Assembly: GCF_021044565.1 (NCBI RefSeq)
Contig: NZ_CP087997.1
Coordinates: 744,001 to 808,000 of the forward strand
Length of the DNA stretch: 64,000 bases
Reading direction: 5' to 3'
Source: Subtercola endophyticus
GTDB taxonomy: Bacteria > Actinomycetota > Actinomycetes > Actinomycetales > Microbacteriaceae
The notes under the pieces are model-generated. The model was not told where the DNA came from. It saw nothing but the letters and a program-made list of their open reading frames with translations, and did not search any database. Below, piece by piece: positions 33,616 to 41,490 of the stretch. Both the position numbers and the translations under genes were made by a program. Within the stretch, counting starts at the first letter, position 1, and every line of letters starts with the position of its first letter.

Positions 33616-36600
33616 GTGACTTCCTCCTCAGTGCCTTCTAACGGCGGGCCCTCTAACGGCGGCCCGAACTCGGGCGGCTCGACTGGCGCGCAGAACGGCG
33701 CAGGCAACCCGGCGCGCAGGTCGAGAACCGTCATCGCGATCGCCATCGCCATCATCGCGGTTCTCGCGATTCTGTTCTTCGTCTTCACGAACCTCTACAC
33801 CGAGGTGCTCTGGTTCAACCAGCTCGGCTACCTGAGCGTGCTCACGACGCAGTGGGTCGCCGGTGGCGTCATGTTCTTCGTGGGCTTCTTCGCCATGGCC
33901 ATCCCGGTGTTCGTGAGCATCGATCTCGCGTTCCGGTTCCGGCCGGTCTACGCGAAGCTCAACTCGCAGCTCGACCGCTACCAGCAGGTCGTCGAGCCGC
34001 TGCGGCGCCTGGCCGCCTTCGGCATTCCGGCACTGCTCGGGCTGTTCGCCGGCATCGCCACCGCCACGCGCTGGCAGGTCGTGCTGATGTACCTGAACCG
34101 AACATCCTTCGGCCAGACCGACCCGCAGTTCGGCCTCGACATCTCGTTCTACGTCTACGACCTGCCGTTCTGGCAGAGCGTCGTCGGCTTCGCCTCGGCC
34201 GTCGTGCTGCTCTCGGGTATCGCGGCGCTCGCGACGAGTTACCTCTACGGCGCCATTCGCTTCGGCCAGCGCGAGGTTCGCATCTCGAAGACGGCGCGTA
34301 TTCAGATCGCCATCACCGCCGGCGTCTACCTGCTGCTGCAGGGCATCAGCATCTGGCTCGACCAGTACGCCACGCTTACATCGAGCGGCGGGCTGCTGAC
34401 GGGTGCTTCGTACTCCGACGTCAACGCCACGATTCCGGGCCTGCAGATCTTGTCGGGAATCGCCATCCTCGTGGCCCTTCTGTTCTTCGTCGCGGCCTTC
34501 GTAGGGCGGTGGCGTCTTCCTGTCATCGGTACGGCGCTGCTCATCGTGAGCGCGCTCATCCTCGGCTCGTTGACGCCGTGGGTTGTTCAGCGCTTCCAGG
34601 TCGATCCGTCGGAGCGTGCCCTCGAGGCTCCGTATCTGCAGCGCAATATCGACATGACACGTGACGCGTACGGCGTCGCCGATGTAGACACGATTCCGTA
34701 CGACGCCACCACCACGGCTCAGGCCGGTGCTCTACGTTCCGACGCGGCGACCACCTCGAGCATCCGGATTCTCGACCCCGCGCTCGTCTCGAGCACCTTC
34801 GCCGCTCTGCAGCAGTTCAGGCAGTACTACCAGTTTCCGACCGATCTGAACGTCGACCGCTACGAAGTGAACGGGCAGAGCCAAGACACGGTCACTGCGG
34901 TTCGCGACCTCAACCTCACCCAGCTGGGCACCTCGGCGAGCTGGTACAACCAGACCGTCGTCTACACGCACGGGTACGGCGTCGTCGCGGCCTACGGCAA
35001 TCAACGCTCGGCCGACGGCCAGCCCGTCTTCGCTGAGTCGGGCATCCCGAGCACCGGCGTGCTCGGCACCTACGAGCCGCGCATCTACTTCGGCGAGAAT
35101 TCGCCGACCTACTCCATCGTCGGTGCGCCGGCAGGGTCGTCGCCGACCGAGCTCGACTACCCGTCGGGAACAGCGGATGCCCAGCAGACCTACACGACCT
35201 TCAGTGGCGATGGCGGCCCGAAGCTCGACAACATCTTCAACAAGCTCGCTTACGCCCTGAAATTCCAGTCGACAGAGATCTTTCTCTCGTCGGCTGTGAA
35301 TGACGACTCGCAGATTCTCTACGACCGTGACCCAGCAACACGCGTGTCGAAAGTGGCGCCGTACCTCACCATCGACTCCGACCCGTACGCGTCGGTCGTC
35401 GACGGCCGCGTCGTCTGGATCGTCGACGGCTACACCACGAGCGCGAACTACCCGTACTCGAAGACCGAAGGGCTGAGCGCAGCGATCGCCGACACGTACA
35501 CGCCGAAACCGGGGTACGCGGTCGACAACAACATCAACTACATCCGCAACTCGGTCAAGGCGACGGTCGACGCCTACGACGGCAAAGTCACGCTCTACGC
35601 GTGGGACAGCACCGACCCTATCTTGCAGACCTGGCAGAAAATCTTTCCGGCCACGGTCAAGCCGATGAGCGACATGAGCTCGCAGCTGATGAGTCACGTG
35701 CGTTACCCGGCCGACCTGTTCAAGGTGCAGCGCGCCATTCTCGGTCAGTACCACGTGACCGATGCGGGTTCGTTCTACTCGCGCGAAGACGCCTGGACCA
35801 CGCCGAACGACCCCACCTCGTCGGCGACGAATCCGACTCTGCAACCGCCGTACTACCTCACGCTGCAGATGCCGGGTCAAGACCAGCCCGAGTATTCGCT
35901 GTATTCCACGTTCATCCCGCTCACGGGTGAAGACACGTCGAAGAGCCTCAACGGCTATCTGGCGGTCGACTCGAACGCCGGAGACGTCGCGGGGCAGAAG
36001 TCTGCCGACTTCGGCAAGCTCAGGCTGCTGACCCTGCCGAAAGACGCCACTGTGCCCGGCCCCGGTCAAGAGCAGAACAAGTTCAGTTCCGACCCCACCG
36101 TGTCGCAGGCACTCAACCTGCTGAAACAGGGCTCGACAGAAGTGCTGAACGGCAACCTGTTGACGTTGCCGGTGGGTGGAGGTTTGCTCTACGTGCAGCC
36201 GGTCTACGTGCAGTCGCGTGGTGAGACCAGCTATCCGCTGCTGCAGAAGATCCTCGTCGGCTTCGGCGACAAGATCGCCTTCGAAGACACCCTCGACGCC
36301 GCTCTCGACGACCTCTTCGGGGGTGACTCCGGAGCGACAGCCGGAGACGGCAGCACGCCCACCACGCCCTCAACGGGCGCCGGAACCGGCACGGGCACGA
36401 CAACGAACAATGCGGCCCTCCAGCAGGCTCTCGACCAGGCTCAGGCCGCTCTCACGGCTCGCGACGCCGCCCTGAAGGCAGCCGACTGGTCCGCCTACGG
36501 GGTTGCGGATGCCCAGCTCAAGGCTGCGGTCGACGCCGCCATCGCGGCCAGCGGTGGTACCGCCGCGACGCCGGGAACCGACAGTACGGCGACCCCCACG

Positions 36601-36627
36601 CCCACTCCGACCTCCACCGGCGGATAG
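33616..36627 (+). CDS. UPF0182 family large membrane protein
   Basis: A 1003-residue protein of the UPF0182/COG1615 family. After a Gly/Ser/Asn-rich start come about seven membrane helices (residues 38-330; LYTEVLWFNQLGYLSVLTT is a family hallmark) and a large extracytoplasmic domain with VDTIPYDATT, NINYIRNSVKATVDAYDG and VRYPADLFKVQR. The tail is Thr/Pro/Gly-rich (TPTPTPTSTGG). Function unknown; common in Actinobacteria. GTG start with AAGAGG upstream. It follows the PDZ-Lon gene, as Rv3193c follows Rv3194c. Confidence 0.92.
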   Translation: MTSSSVPSNGGPSNGGPNSGGSTGAQNGAGNPARRSRTVIAIAIAIIAVLAILFFVFTNLYTEVLWFNQLGYLSVLTTQWVAGGVMFFVGFFAMAIPVFVSIDLAFRFRPVYAKLNSQLDRYQQVVEPLRRLAAFGIPALLGLFAGIATATRWQVVLMYLNRTSFGQTDPQFGLDISFYVYDLPFWQSVVGFASAVVLLSGIAALATSYLYGAIRFGQREVRISKTARIQIAITAGVYLLLQGISIWLDQYATLTSSGGLLTGASYSDVNATIPGLQILSGIAILVALLFFVAAFVGRWRLPVIGTALLIVSALILGSLTPWVVQRFQVDPSERALEAPYLQRNIDMTRDAYGVADVDTIPYDATTTAQAGALRSDAATTSSIRILDPALVSSTFAALQQFRQYYQFPTDLNVDRYEVNGQSQDTVTAVRDLNLTQLGTSASWYNQTVVYTHGYGVVAAYGNQRSADGQPVFAESGIPSTGVLGTYEPRIYFGENSPTYSIVGAPAGSSPTELDYPSGTADAQQTYTTFSGDGGPKLDNIFNKLAYALKFQSTEIFLSSAVNDDSQILYDRDPATRVSKVAPYLTIDSDPYASVVDGRVVWIVDGYTTSANYPYSKTEGLSAAIADTYTPKPGYAVDNNINYIRNSVKATVDAYDGKVTLYAWDSTDPILQTWQKIFPATVKPMSDMSSQLMSHVRYPADLFKVQRAILGQYHVTDAGSFYSREDAWTTPNDPTSSATNPTLQPPYYLTLQMPGQDQPEYSLYSTFIPLTGEDTSKSLNGYLAVDSNAGDVAGQKSADFGKLRLLTLPKDATVPGPGQEQNKFSSDPTVSQALNLLKQGSTEVLNGNLLTLPVGGGLLYVQPVYVQSRGETSYPLLQKILVGFGDKIAFEDTLDAALDDLFGGDSGATAGDGSTPTTPSTGAGTGTGTTTNNAALQQALDQAQAALTARDAALKAADWSAYGVADAQLKAAVDAAIAASGGTAATPGTDSTATPTPTPTSTGG

Positions 36628-36657
36628 CGAGCTGCTTCGTGCCGCACGAAAGAGTGT

Positions 36658-36703
36658 TTTCCGGACGAGAGATGCCGTTTGAACTGCATCTCTCGTCCGG
36701 AAA
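36658..36703. repeat. 18-bp perfect inverted repeat
   Basis: TTTCCGGACGAGAGATGC and GCATCTCTCGTCCGGAAA pair perfectly around a 10-base loop (36676-36685). There is no T run. The geometry (18-19 bp stem, 10-base loop) is the same as that of the hairpin at 9970 but the sequence differs. It sits 30 bases after the UPF0182 stop and may end or stabilise that transcript before the tRNA promoter. Confidence 0.8.
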
Positions 36704-36779
36704 TGCCGCTCTCATTCGCGTCACTTCGCGCCCTGCGGTCACGAGCACTCATTCCGTCTGGTAGTGTTATCTCTTGTGC

Positions 36780-36853
36780 CGCGGGGTGGAGCAGTTCGGT
36801 AGCTCGCTGGGCTCATAACCCAGAGGTCGCAGGTTCAAATCCTGTCCCCGCAA
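36780..36853 (+). tRNA. Initiator tRNA-fMet (CAT)
   Basis: 74 bases starting CGCGGGGTGGAGCAG. The initiator hallmarks are present: an unpaired C1:A72 (5' CGCGGGG, 3' CCCCGCA), three consecutive G:C pairs below the anticodon loop (GGG-CTCATAA-CCC), and the T loop GGTTCAAATCC. CCA is not encoded. A strong terminator follows within five bases. Confidence 0.96.
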
Positions 36854-36857
36854 CAAA

Positions 36858-36895
36858 ATGAAAGAAGCCCGGCCACATGGCCGGGCTTCTTTCAT
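36858..36895 (+). terminator. Terminator of tRNA-fMet
   Basis: ATGAAAGAAGCCCGGCCA and TGGCCGGGCTTCTTTCAT form an 18-bp perfect stem with a 2-base centre. The A/T-rich outer part provides a T-rich tail in either direction. Confidence 0.9.
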
Positions 36896-37016
36896 TTCCA
36901 CAAGGAGTCAGGGGAGGGCGCCCCGCAACGCAGTGCAGCTTTGGGTGATCCGCCCGCAGCTACGCACAAGAGTATGCGCAAGACCTCTCAGGTCTCGTCG
37001 GGGGCTCCGCAAAGCT

Positions 37017-38366
37017 TCATGATTGACCATCGTCTGCGGTCGGAGTCTGGTCGTACTTCGTCAGGCCCAGGTGATCGCGCAGGTGGGCGCCGGTGTACTC
37101 GGTGCGGAATGCTCCTCGGCGCTGGAGTTCGGGCACGACCAGCCCGGTGAAGTCTTCTACGCCTGTCGGGTAGTGTGTCGGCACAGCGAGGAATCCATCG
37201 CAGGCTCCGGCTTCCCGCCATTCCTGCATCGTGTCCGCGATAGACGCGGGTGATCCGATCATTTTGAGGTAGCTGCCTTCGGCGAAATACCGTGCCGTCT
37301 CAATGACCGACAGGTTCTGGTCTCGGGAGACGGACATGATCGCTTCGCGGTGCGACTTTCCGGCGTTCGACTCCGGCAGCTCTGGCACGGGCGCATTGAG
37401 GTCGAACTCCCTGAAGTCGACTCCGCCGGCGAGCGGCTTCAGATTGCTGAGCGCCAGGTCGTCGGGGATCAGGGCCATCATTCGAGCCGCCAACTCCCGG
37501 GCATCCTCGTCGGTCGTGCCGACGATCGGCGTCATCCCGACAAGGATCTTGATTTTCTCCGGGTTGCGGCCGAACCGTACAGCGCGGGCGCGGATGTCGT
37601 CACGAAACGCCTTCGCTTCGACGATGTCGGACTGCAGGGTGAACACGACGTCTGCCGTACGGGCGGCTAGTTCTCGACCGGGTTCGGATGACCCGGCCTG
37701 AAAGATCACCGGGCGCACCTGAGGGCTTCGGCCGGTGGTGAGTGGGCCCCGAACTGTGAAGTGTTCGCCCGCATGCTGGAGAAAGTGCATCTTCTCGATG
37801 TCGAAGTAGGAGCCCGTTTTTTTGTCTCGGGTGATCGCGCCTTTCTCCCATGATTCCCAGAGGCCCGTGACGACGTCGACGAATTCGCTCGCACGTGCAT
37901 AGCGGGCGGCGTGTGCAAGGTGGGCGTCGAGGCCGAAGTTCTGGGCCTCGTCTTCGTTGAACGAAGTCACGAGGTTCCAGCCCGCTCTGCCGTGGCTGAG
38001 AAAGTCGAGGGTCGAGAATCGCCGCGCCAGGTTGTAAGGGTCGTTGAAAGTGGTGGTGGAGGTCGCAGCGAGCCCGAGGTGCGTGGTCACCATGGCGAGA
38101 GCCGGAAGAACCATGGTCGGGTCGAAGTGGATCGACCGCGGGTTCGCTGCGCCGTACGTGTCGCCGGCGAGAATGTCGTTGCTGCGGCGGACGGCGGCTT
38201 GGTCTTCGAAGAAGATGGCATCGAGCTTGGCTTCTTCCGCGAGTTTTGCTGCTCGTACGTAGTGCTCAATAGTGAGGTCGAGTTCTGGAACGGCATCAGG
38301 CAGGCGCCAGGCGCCGAGGTGATAGCCGGGAAAGAGGAAGAGCGCCAGGCTCAGCATTTTGGTCAT
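37017..38366 (-). CDS. FMN-dependent monooxygenase, NtaA/SnaA/DszA family
   Basis: A 449-residue luciferase-like flavin monooxygenase. Family features: MLSLALFLFPGYHLGAWR at the start, HFDPTMVLPALAMVTTHLGLAATSTTTF, RFSTLDFLSHGRAGWNLVTS and QAGSSEPGRELAA. Relatives oxidise nitrilotriacetate, dibenzothiophene sulfone or alkylsulfonates with FMNH2 from a partner reductase; no reductase is nearby and the substrate is open. A ribosome site AAAAGGATC precedes the ATG. The 400-base upstream region contains a possible leader peptide, which would fit sulfur-responsive control. Confidence 0.85.
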   Translation of the reverse strand: MTKMLSLALFLFPGYHLGAWRLPDAVPELDLTIEHYVRAAKLAEEAKLDAIFFEDQAAVRRSNDILAGDTYGAANPRSIHFDPTMVLPALAMVTTHLGLAATSTTTFNDPYNLARRFSTLDFLSHGRAGWNLVTSFNEDEAQNFGLDAHLAHAARYARASEFVDVVTGLWESWEKGAITRDKKTGSYFDIEKMHFLQHAGEHFTVRGPLTTGRSPQVRPVIFQAGSSEPGRELAARTADVVFTLQSDIVEAKAFRDDIRARAVRFGRNPEKIKILVGMTPIVGTTDEDARELAARMMALIPDDLALSNLKPLAGGVDFREFDLNAPVPELPESNAGKSHREAIMSVSRDQNLSVIETARYFAEGSYLKMIGSPASIADTMQEWREAGACDGFLAVPTHYPTGVEDFTGLVVPELQRRGAFRTEYTGAHLRDHLGLTKYDQTPTADDGQS

Positions 38367-38577
38367 GAGGGATCCTTTTTTGGGGTTGATTGTGGGCCCG
38401 GATACACGGGCGACTCGGGCCGACGGTGCGGCCGCAGGGAAGTGGGTTCGACTCGCCGGACATGTCGTGGGGACGAGGATGATGGCCGTGCCTGAAGGGT
38501 GCCGGGCGGTCCAGGCCGAGGCGTCACAGTGACCAGCCGCGACGGAGGGGGAGTCCGCCGCTACGCCAGGTTGGGTT
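38367..38577 (-). other. Long 5' region between leader peptide and monooxygenase
   Basis: About 210 bases without a convincing gene. It is GC-rich, with several short inverted segments (for example around TGGTCACTGTGACG on the minus strand) that could form alternative structures. It does not match a SAM riboswitch consensus that I know. Confidence 0.35.
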
Positions 38578-38643
38578 CTATGCCCCGTGCGCGATTGCGC
38601 CGCGGTTCCAACACGAGACGCGGTGCGAGGAGTAAATGGTCAT
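38578..38643 (-). CDS. Possible 21-residue regulatory leader peptide
   Basis: A minus-strand frame beginning MTIYSSHRVSCWNRG, ended by TAG, with a good ribosome site (AAGGCGAG about six bases before ATG) and a plausible promoter upstream. It precedes the flavin monooxygenase by 210 bases. The HRVSC segment recalls the short Arg-Val...Cys leader peptides found upstream of sulfur-assimilation genes in Actinobacteria, where a cysteine codon may sense cysteine supply. The similarity is from memory and weak; the frame could also be chance. Confidence 0.4.
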   Translation of the reverse strand: MTIYSSHRVSCWNRGAIAHGA

Positions 38644-38770
38644 CAACTCGCCTTTCTCGTCGTTGTTACGCGGTGTCTAAACGCAAGCGTACAAAGCCGT
38701 TGTTACAAACAAGTTTCCGTCTCGGCTCAGTGGAACTGATCGTGGAGATCACCACGGCTGCGAGGATCCT
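38644..38770 (-). promoter_or_regulatory. Promoter region with dyad TTGTT-ACA-AACAA
   Basis: This AT-richer stretch holds the dyad TTGTTACAAACAA (38701-38713) and, on the minus strand, TTTAGACA upstream of the leader peptide. It is likely the promoter and operator of the monooxygenase transcript; exact -35 and -10 elements are uncertain. Confidence 0.35.
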
Positions 38771-39268
38771 TCAGCGGGCGGCGCGGCGCATGCGTAGCTC
38801 GCGAATGTTGTCTTCAACCTTCACGGTTCCATCCGTCACGAAGCCGTGCTTCCGGTAAAACGCCTGAGCTCGTGGAACGGGATCTCCTACCCACAGAACA
38901 GCAGGCTTGGTCTTGTCGAGCACTGCATCGAGAAGCGCCGTGCCTATTCCGGCCCCGTGGTGCTGGGCGGAGACGTACAGCACAGAGAGGTGTTGGATCC
39001 ATTCCTCACCGATGACCGGCCCTGACATTGCGATTCCGACCAGTTCGCCCTCGACTTCGGCAACGCGAACTCGGTTTGCGGCCCATCGCTGATCGGTCAG
39101 CGCGGTCGCCCAAAATCGCTCCCGACTCGGCAGAAAGTCAGGGGAGTCGAGCACGACGTCCGACACCAGCGTCCCCCGGTACGTCTCGCGCCAGGAGGTG
39201 ACGTGCACCGCGGCGATGTTCGCCACGTCGTCTGGAATGGCGGGCCGGATGACAAAATCGCTCGACAT
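38771..39268 (-). CDS. GNAT family N-acetyltransferase
   Basis: A 165-residue acetyltransferase. It starts MSSDFVIRPAIPDDVANIAAVHVTSWRETY (motif quoted in part as RPAIPDDVANIAAVHV). Acetyl-CoA motif A is LYVSAQHHGAGIGTALLDAVL, and the end is AQAFYRKHGFVTDG. The substrate is unknown. The start at 39268 is supported by a -10 box seven bases upstream and by the start of the fold; longer readings in frame are not protein-like. Confidence 0.85.
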   Translation of the reverse strand: MSSDFVIRPAIPDDVANIAAVHVTSWRETYRGTLVSDVVLDSPDFLPSRERFWATALTDQRWAANRVRVAEVEGELVGIAMSGPVIGEEWIQHLSVLYVSAQHHGAGIGTALLDAVLDKTKPAVLWVGDPVPRAQAFYRKHGFVTDGTVKVEDNIRELRMRRAAR

Positions 39269-39275
39269 GCCAAGA

Positions 39276-39281
39276 AGGCTA
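39276..39281 (-). promoter_or_regulatory. -10 hexamer of a likely leaderless GNAT mRNA
   Basis: TAGCCT on the minus strand, seven bases, then ATG at 39268. Confidence 0.45.
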
Positions 39282-39403
39282 CCGAGTCGCGCGGGATGCA
39301 AACGCCCGATTCGGGTCCTAAAGCGAAGAGTTGGAGACACGCTCAGAATCCTCGAGCACGCCTCGTGTTCGTTGGCTGTTACTGTGGCTCGGGTGGGGGC
39401 GAG

Positions 39404-39958
39404 TTGAGCGGGACGGCAGGCGGTCACCTCCCGGCGGCGCCGGCGCCTGCGCTGATCCTGATGTGTGGCCGATCGTTTTCTGGCAAGACCACCGTCGCCC
39501 AGATGCTTGGCGCTGCCCTCAGCGCCGAGATCGTCAGCCTCGATTCGATAAACGAGGAACGCGGGCTCTTCGGCGGTCAGGGCCTCCCGATCGAGGAATG
39601 GATCCGAACAAACGAAGAAGCGGCCCGCCGGGTTACAACGATCTTGACGGGCCGTGGCCGTGTTGTCGTGGATGACACCAGTTCGCCACGCTTCCTGCGG
39701 GACAACTGGCGCACCCTCGCCGCGACTACGGCGTCGAAGTTCGTGCTGGTCTACCTGAATACTCCGGAGAACGTCGCCCGCGATCGGCTCCTGCAGAACC
39801 GACGGGAATCGCACCGCAACGATGTCCTCGATGAGGTGATGGCTGATCACCTGGACGGTTTCGAACCTCCGGACGCTGATGAGGAATGCCTCACAACGAG
39901 TTCGGCGAGCGAAGAAATGTCGTGGCTCAGGGAATCAGTTCGACGACGCATCGAATAA
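39404..39958 (+). CDS. P-loop kinase-like AAA protein
   Basis: About 184 residues. Walker A is CGRSFSGKTT near the N-terminus, followed by SLDSINEERGLF, VVVDDTSSPRFLRDNWR and VLVYLNTPENVARDRLLQNR. This is the layout of small zeta-toxin/gluconate-kinase-like P-loop kinases, in which the loop after RDNWR is a lid. The substrate is unknown. The start is uncertain: TTG at 39404 has a G-rich stretch upstream, GTG at 39365 is also in frame. Its 5' region lies close to the divergent GNAT gene. Confidence 0.65.
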   Translation: MSGTAGGHLPAAPAPALILMCGRSFSGKTTVAQMLGAALSAEIVSLDSINEERGLFGGQGLPIEEWIRTNEEAARRVTTILTGRGRVVVDDTSSPRFLRDNWRTLAATTASKFVLVYLNTPENVARDRLLQNRRESHRNDVLDEVMADHLDGFEPPDADEECLTTSSASEEMSWLRESVRRRIE

Positions 39959-40022
39959 CGAGTGGAAGTCGGTGCTGCCGCGGCTAGCTGCCAGGCAGAC
40001 CGCGATTCGCTCAGCGCGAAGC

Positions 40023-40598
40023 TCAGCTCGTGCGTGCGCTGAGCGACGTGAGAACGAAGTCGATTAGAGAGTCGAGTTCCTGGTCGTTCATGGGTGCGCT
40101 GCGCTGAAACGCTCGGAGGATGAATGTGCCGACGATCATGTCGGCGATCAGATCAGGGGCGAGCGACGGGCTCTCATCTGCAAGAGCATCAGCCAGGCTG
40201 TTGTGCAACGGCGCGCCGAACGCGCGGTTGAGCTGTTGTGTAAGGCCGGCGTCTTCTGCCGATGCGCTAGCCAGCGCAAAGAACAGTGCGGCCCCGCGCT
40301 CATCGTGCAGCCACGTCTCCAGCCCGCGACTCCACGAGCGGAGATCAGCGCGTAGCCCGTTCGGCGTGCGCTTCAACGTGAGATCAGCTACTTTCGTGCT
40401 GTCATCGAGAATCGCTTCTGCCAGAACGGCCGCCTTCGAGGGCCACCACCGGTAGACGGTTTGTTTTCCCACACCTGCTCGTTGGGCGATTTCGGCAACG
40501 CTGAGCGTGTCGTAGCCCGACTCGGCGAAGAGCGTCTGCGCCGCCGTCAGGATCGCGGCCCGAGCGTTCTCGTCTCTCGGTCTGCCCGGTGCACTCAT
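40023..40598 (-). CDS. TetR family transcriptional regulator
   Basis: A 191-residue regulator. The N-terminal helix-turn-helix is clear: RAAILTAAQTLFAESGYDTLSVAEIAQRAGVGKQTVYRWWPSK (in pieces: VAEIAQRAGVGKQTVYRWW). The C-terminal ligand domain resembles TetR_C_33-type. It is divergent from the SnoaL-like gene, with a dyad between them that is probably its operator. The ATG at 40598 follows a TACGCT -10 box by six bases. Confidence 0.9.
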   Translation of the reverse strand: MSAPGRPRDENARAAILTAAQTLFAESGYDTLSVAEIAQRAGVGKQTVYRWWPSKAAVLAEAILDDSTKVADLTLKRTPNGLRADLRSWSRGLETWLHDERGAALFFALASASAEDAGLTQQLNRAFGAPLHNSLADALADESPSLAPDLIADMIVGTFILRAFQRSAPMNDQELDSLIDFVLTSLSARTS

Positions 40599-40604
40599 TG
40601 TTCG

Positions 40605-40610
40605 AGCGTA
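40605..40610 (-). promoter_or_regulatory. -10 hexamer of the tetR-type gene
   Basis: TACGCT on the minus strand, six bases, then ATG; no ribosome site. Confidence 0.45.
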
Positions 40611-40654
40611 CGCGAATGGTTTGCGGATCACTGCGAAGTCCTGATAGCTTGAAC

Positions 40655-40681
40655 CAATTCGAGACTGTTGTCTCGTAATTG
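40655..40681. promoter_or_regulatory. Probable TetR operator
   Basis: CGAGAC-TGTT-GTCTCG (40660-40675) is a perfect dyad, extended outward by CAATT and AATTG. A -35-like TTGAAC (40649-40654) sits at its left edge, so binding would block transcription of the SnoaL-like gene. Confidence 0.6.
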
Positions 40682-40702
40682 AATCTCAATGAGGAGACAC
40701 CC

Positions 40703-41161
40703 ATGACGCAGAAGCTGAGTCCGGAAGAAGTAGTACTCGCCTGGAACGCAGCGTATGTCGCGCACGACATCGACACGACGCTCACCTACATGTCAGAGGA
40801 CTTCGTGCGGCTCGGCGACTCGACGCAATGGCAGCCGACCGACAAGGAGACCTGGGGTCGCACCATGAAGGCGTTCCTCGCGGCGTGGCCGGACTGGTCT
40901 TGGGATCTGACGACGATCACCTCGTCGGGAAACCTCGTGGTCTGCGAATTTCTCGAGCACGGCACGTGGACGAAGCCGATGGAGCTTGCCCCTGGCGTCG
41001 TCTTCGAGCCCACCGGCGAGTATTTCGAAGACCACGACGCCGACTTCTTCGTCATCGGCGACGACGGTCTGATCAAGGAGATCAGGGCCTACATCACCAA
41101 CAATGTCGAGCGTGTCTACGGGCTGTCAGCGCGAATCGCTGCACTCGGTAACGCTCAGTAG
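40703..41161 (+). CDS. SnoaL-like / NTF2-fold protein
   Basis: A 152-residue protein of the SnoaL-like polyketide cyclase/NTF2 superfamily: VVLAWNAAYVAHDIDTTLTYMSEDF at the start, a central FLAAWPDWSWDL and a final ADFFVIGDDGLIKEIRAY. Such proteins are small-molecule cyclases, isomerases or binding proteins; the substrate is unknown. A ribosome site GAGGAG lies six bases before the ATG. It is probably repressed by the divergent TetR regulator. Confidence 0.8.
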   Translation: MTQKLSPEEVVLAWNAAYVAHDIDTTLTYMSEDFVRLGDSTQWQPTDKETWGRTMKAFLAAWPDWSWDLTTITSSGNLVVCEFLEHGTWTKPMELAPGVVFEPTGEYFEDHDADFFVIGDDGLIKEIRAYITNNVERVYGLSARIAALGNAQ

Positions 41162-41490
41162 AGAAGGGTCTGACGGGTCTTCGCTGGCGAAGTCGAATAC
41201 ACGAGGATGCACCAGTCCCTGAGTGGTGTGCAGGCCGGCTCCCGAAGCGTTTCGCGGCTGCCAACGGCTGATCACCTACTGCGCCGAATCCGGGTCGCGA
41301 TTTCGCGAAGCGCTCCGTGATTTCGCACACGGCGACCTCACTTCTGCGCCCTGAGCCGTTCGCTACCTCACATAACTCAGCGACAAACTTCGGTTATCGC
41401 GGCGGCGTCGAGGCGAAGAACTGGTCGATTTGTTTGTGGGTATGCCGAACATCCACAATTGCGGCAGGTCACAAACGATGTGGGGTGTGC
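41162..41490. other. Intergenic stretch without a recognised gene
   Basis: About 330 bases. An open frame extends upstream of the next gene through this region (to 41317), but its translation and lower GC are not protein-like. A small hairpin (CTTCG-CTGG-CGAAG near 41180) and an imperfect repeat of GATTTCGC near 41300 are the only structures seen. Confidence 0.45.

Noticed and set aside
36780..37016. Integrated element at the tRNA-fMet gene
   Set aside because: Only a 9-base repeat (CCCCGCAAC) of the tRNA end is found nearby, and there is no integrase or long direct repeat.
38367..38577. SAM or other riboswitch upstream of the flavin monooxygenase
   Set aside because: I could not match conserved riboswitch cores; only loose inverted segments are present.
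39203..39403. N-terminal extension of the P-loop kinase
   Set aside because: The translation upstream lacks structure and overlaps the 5' end of the divergent GNAT gene.
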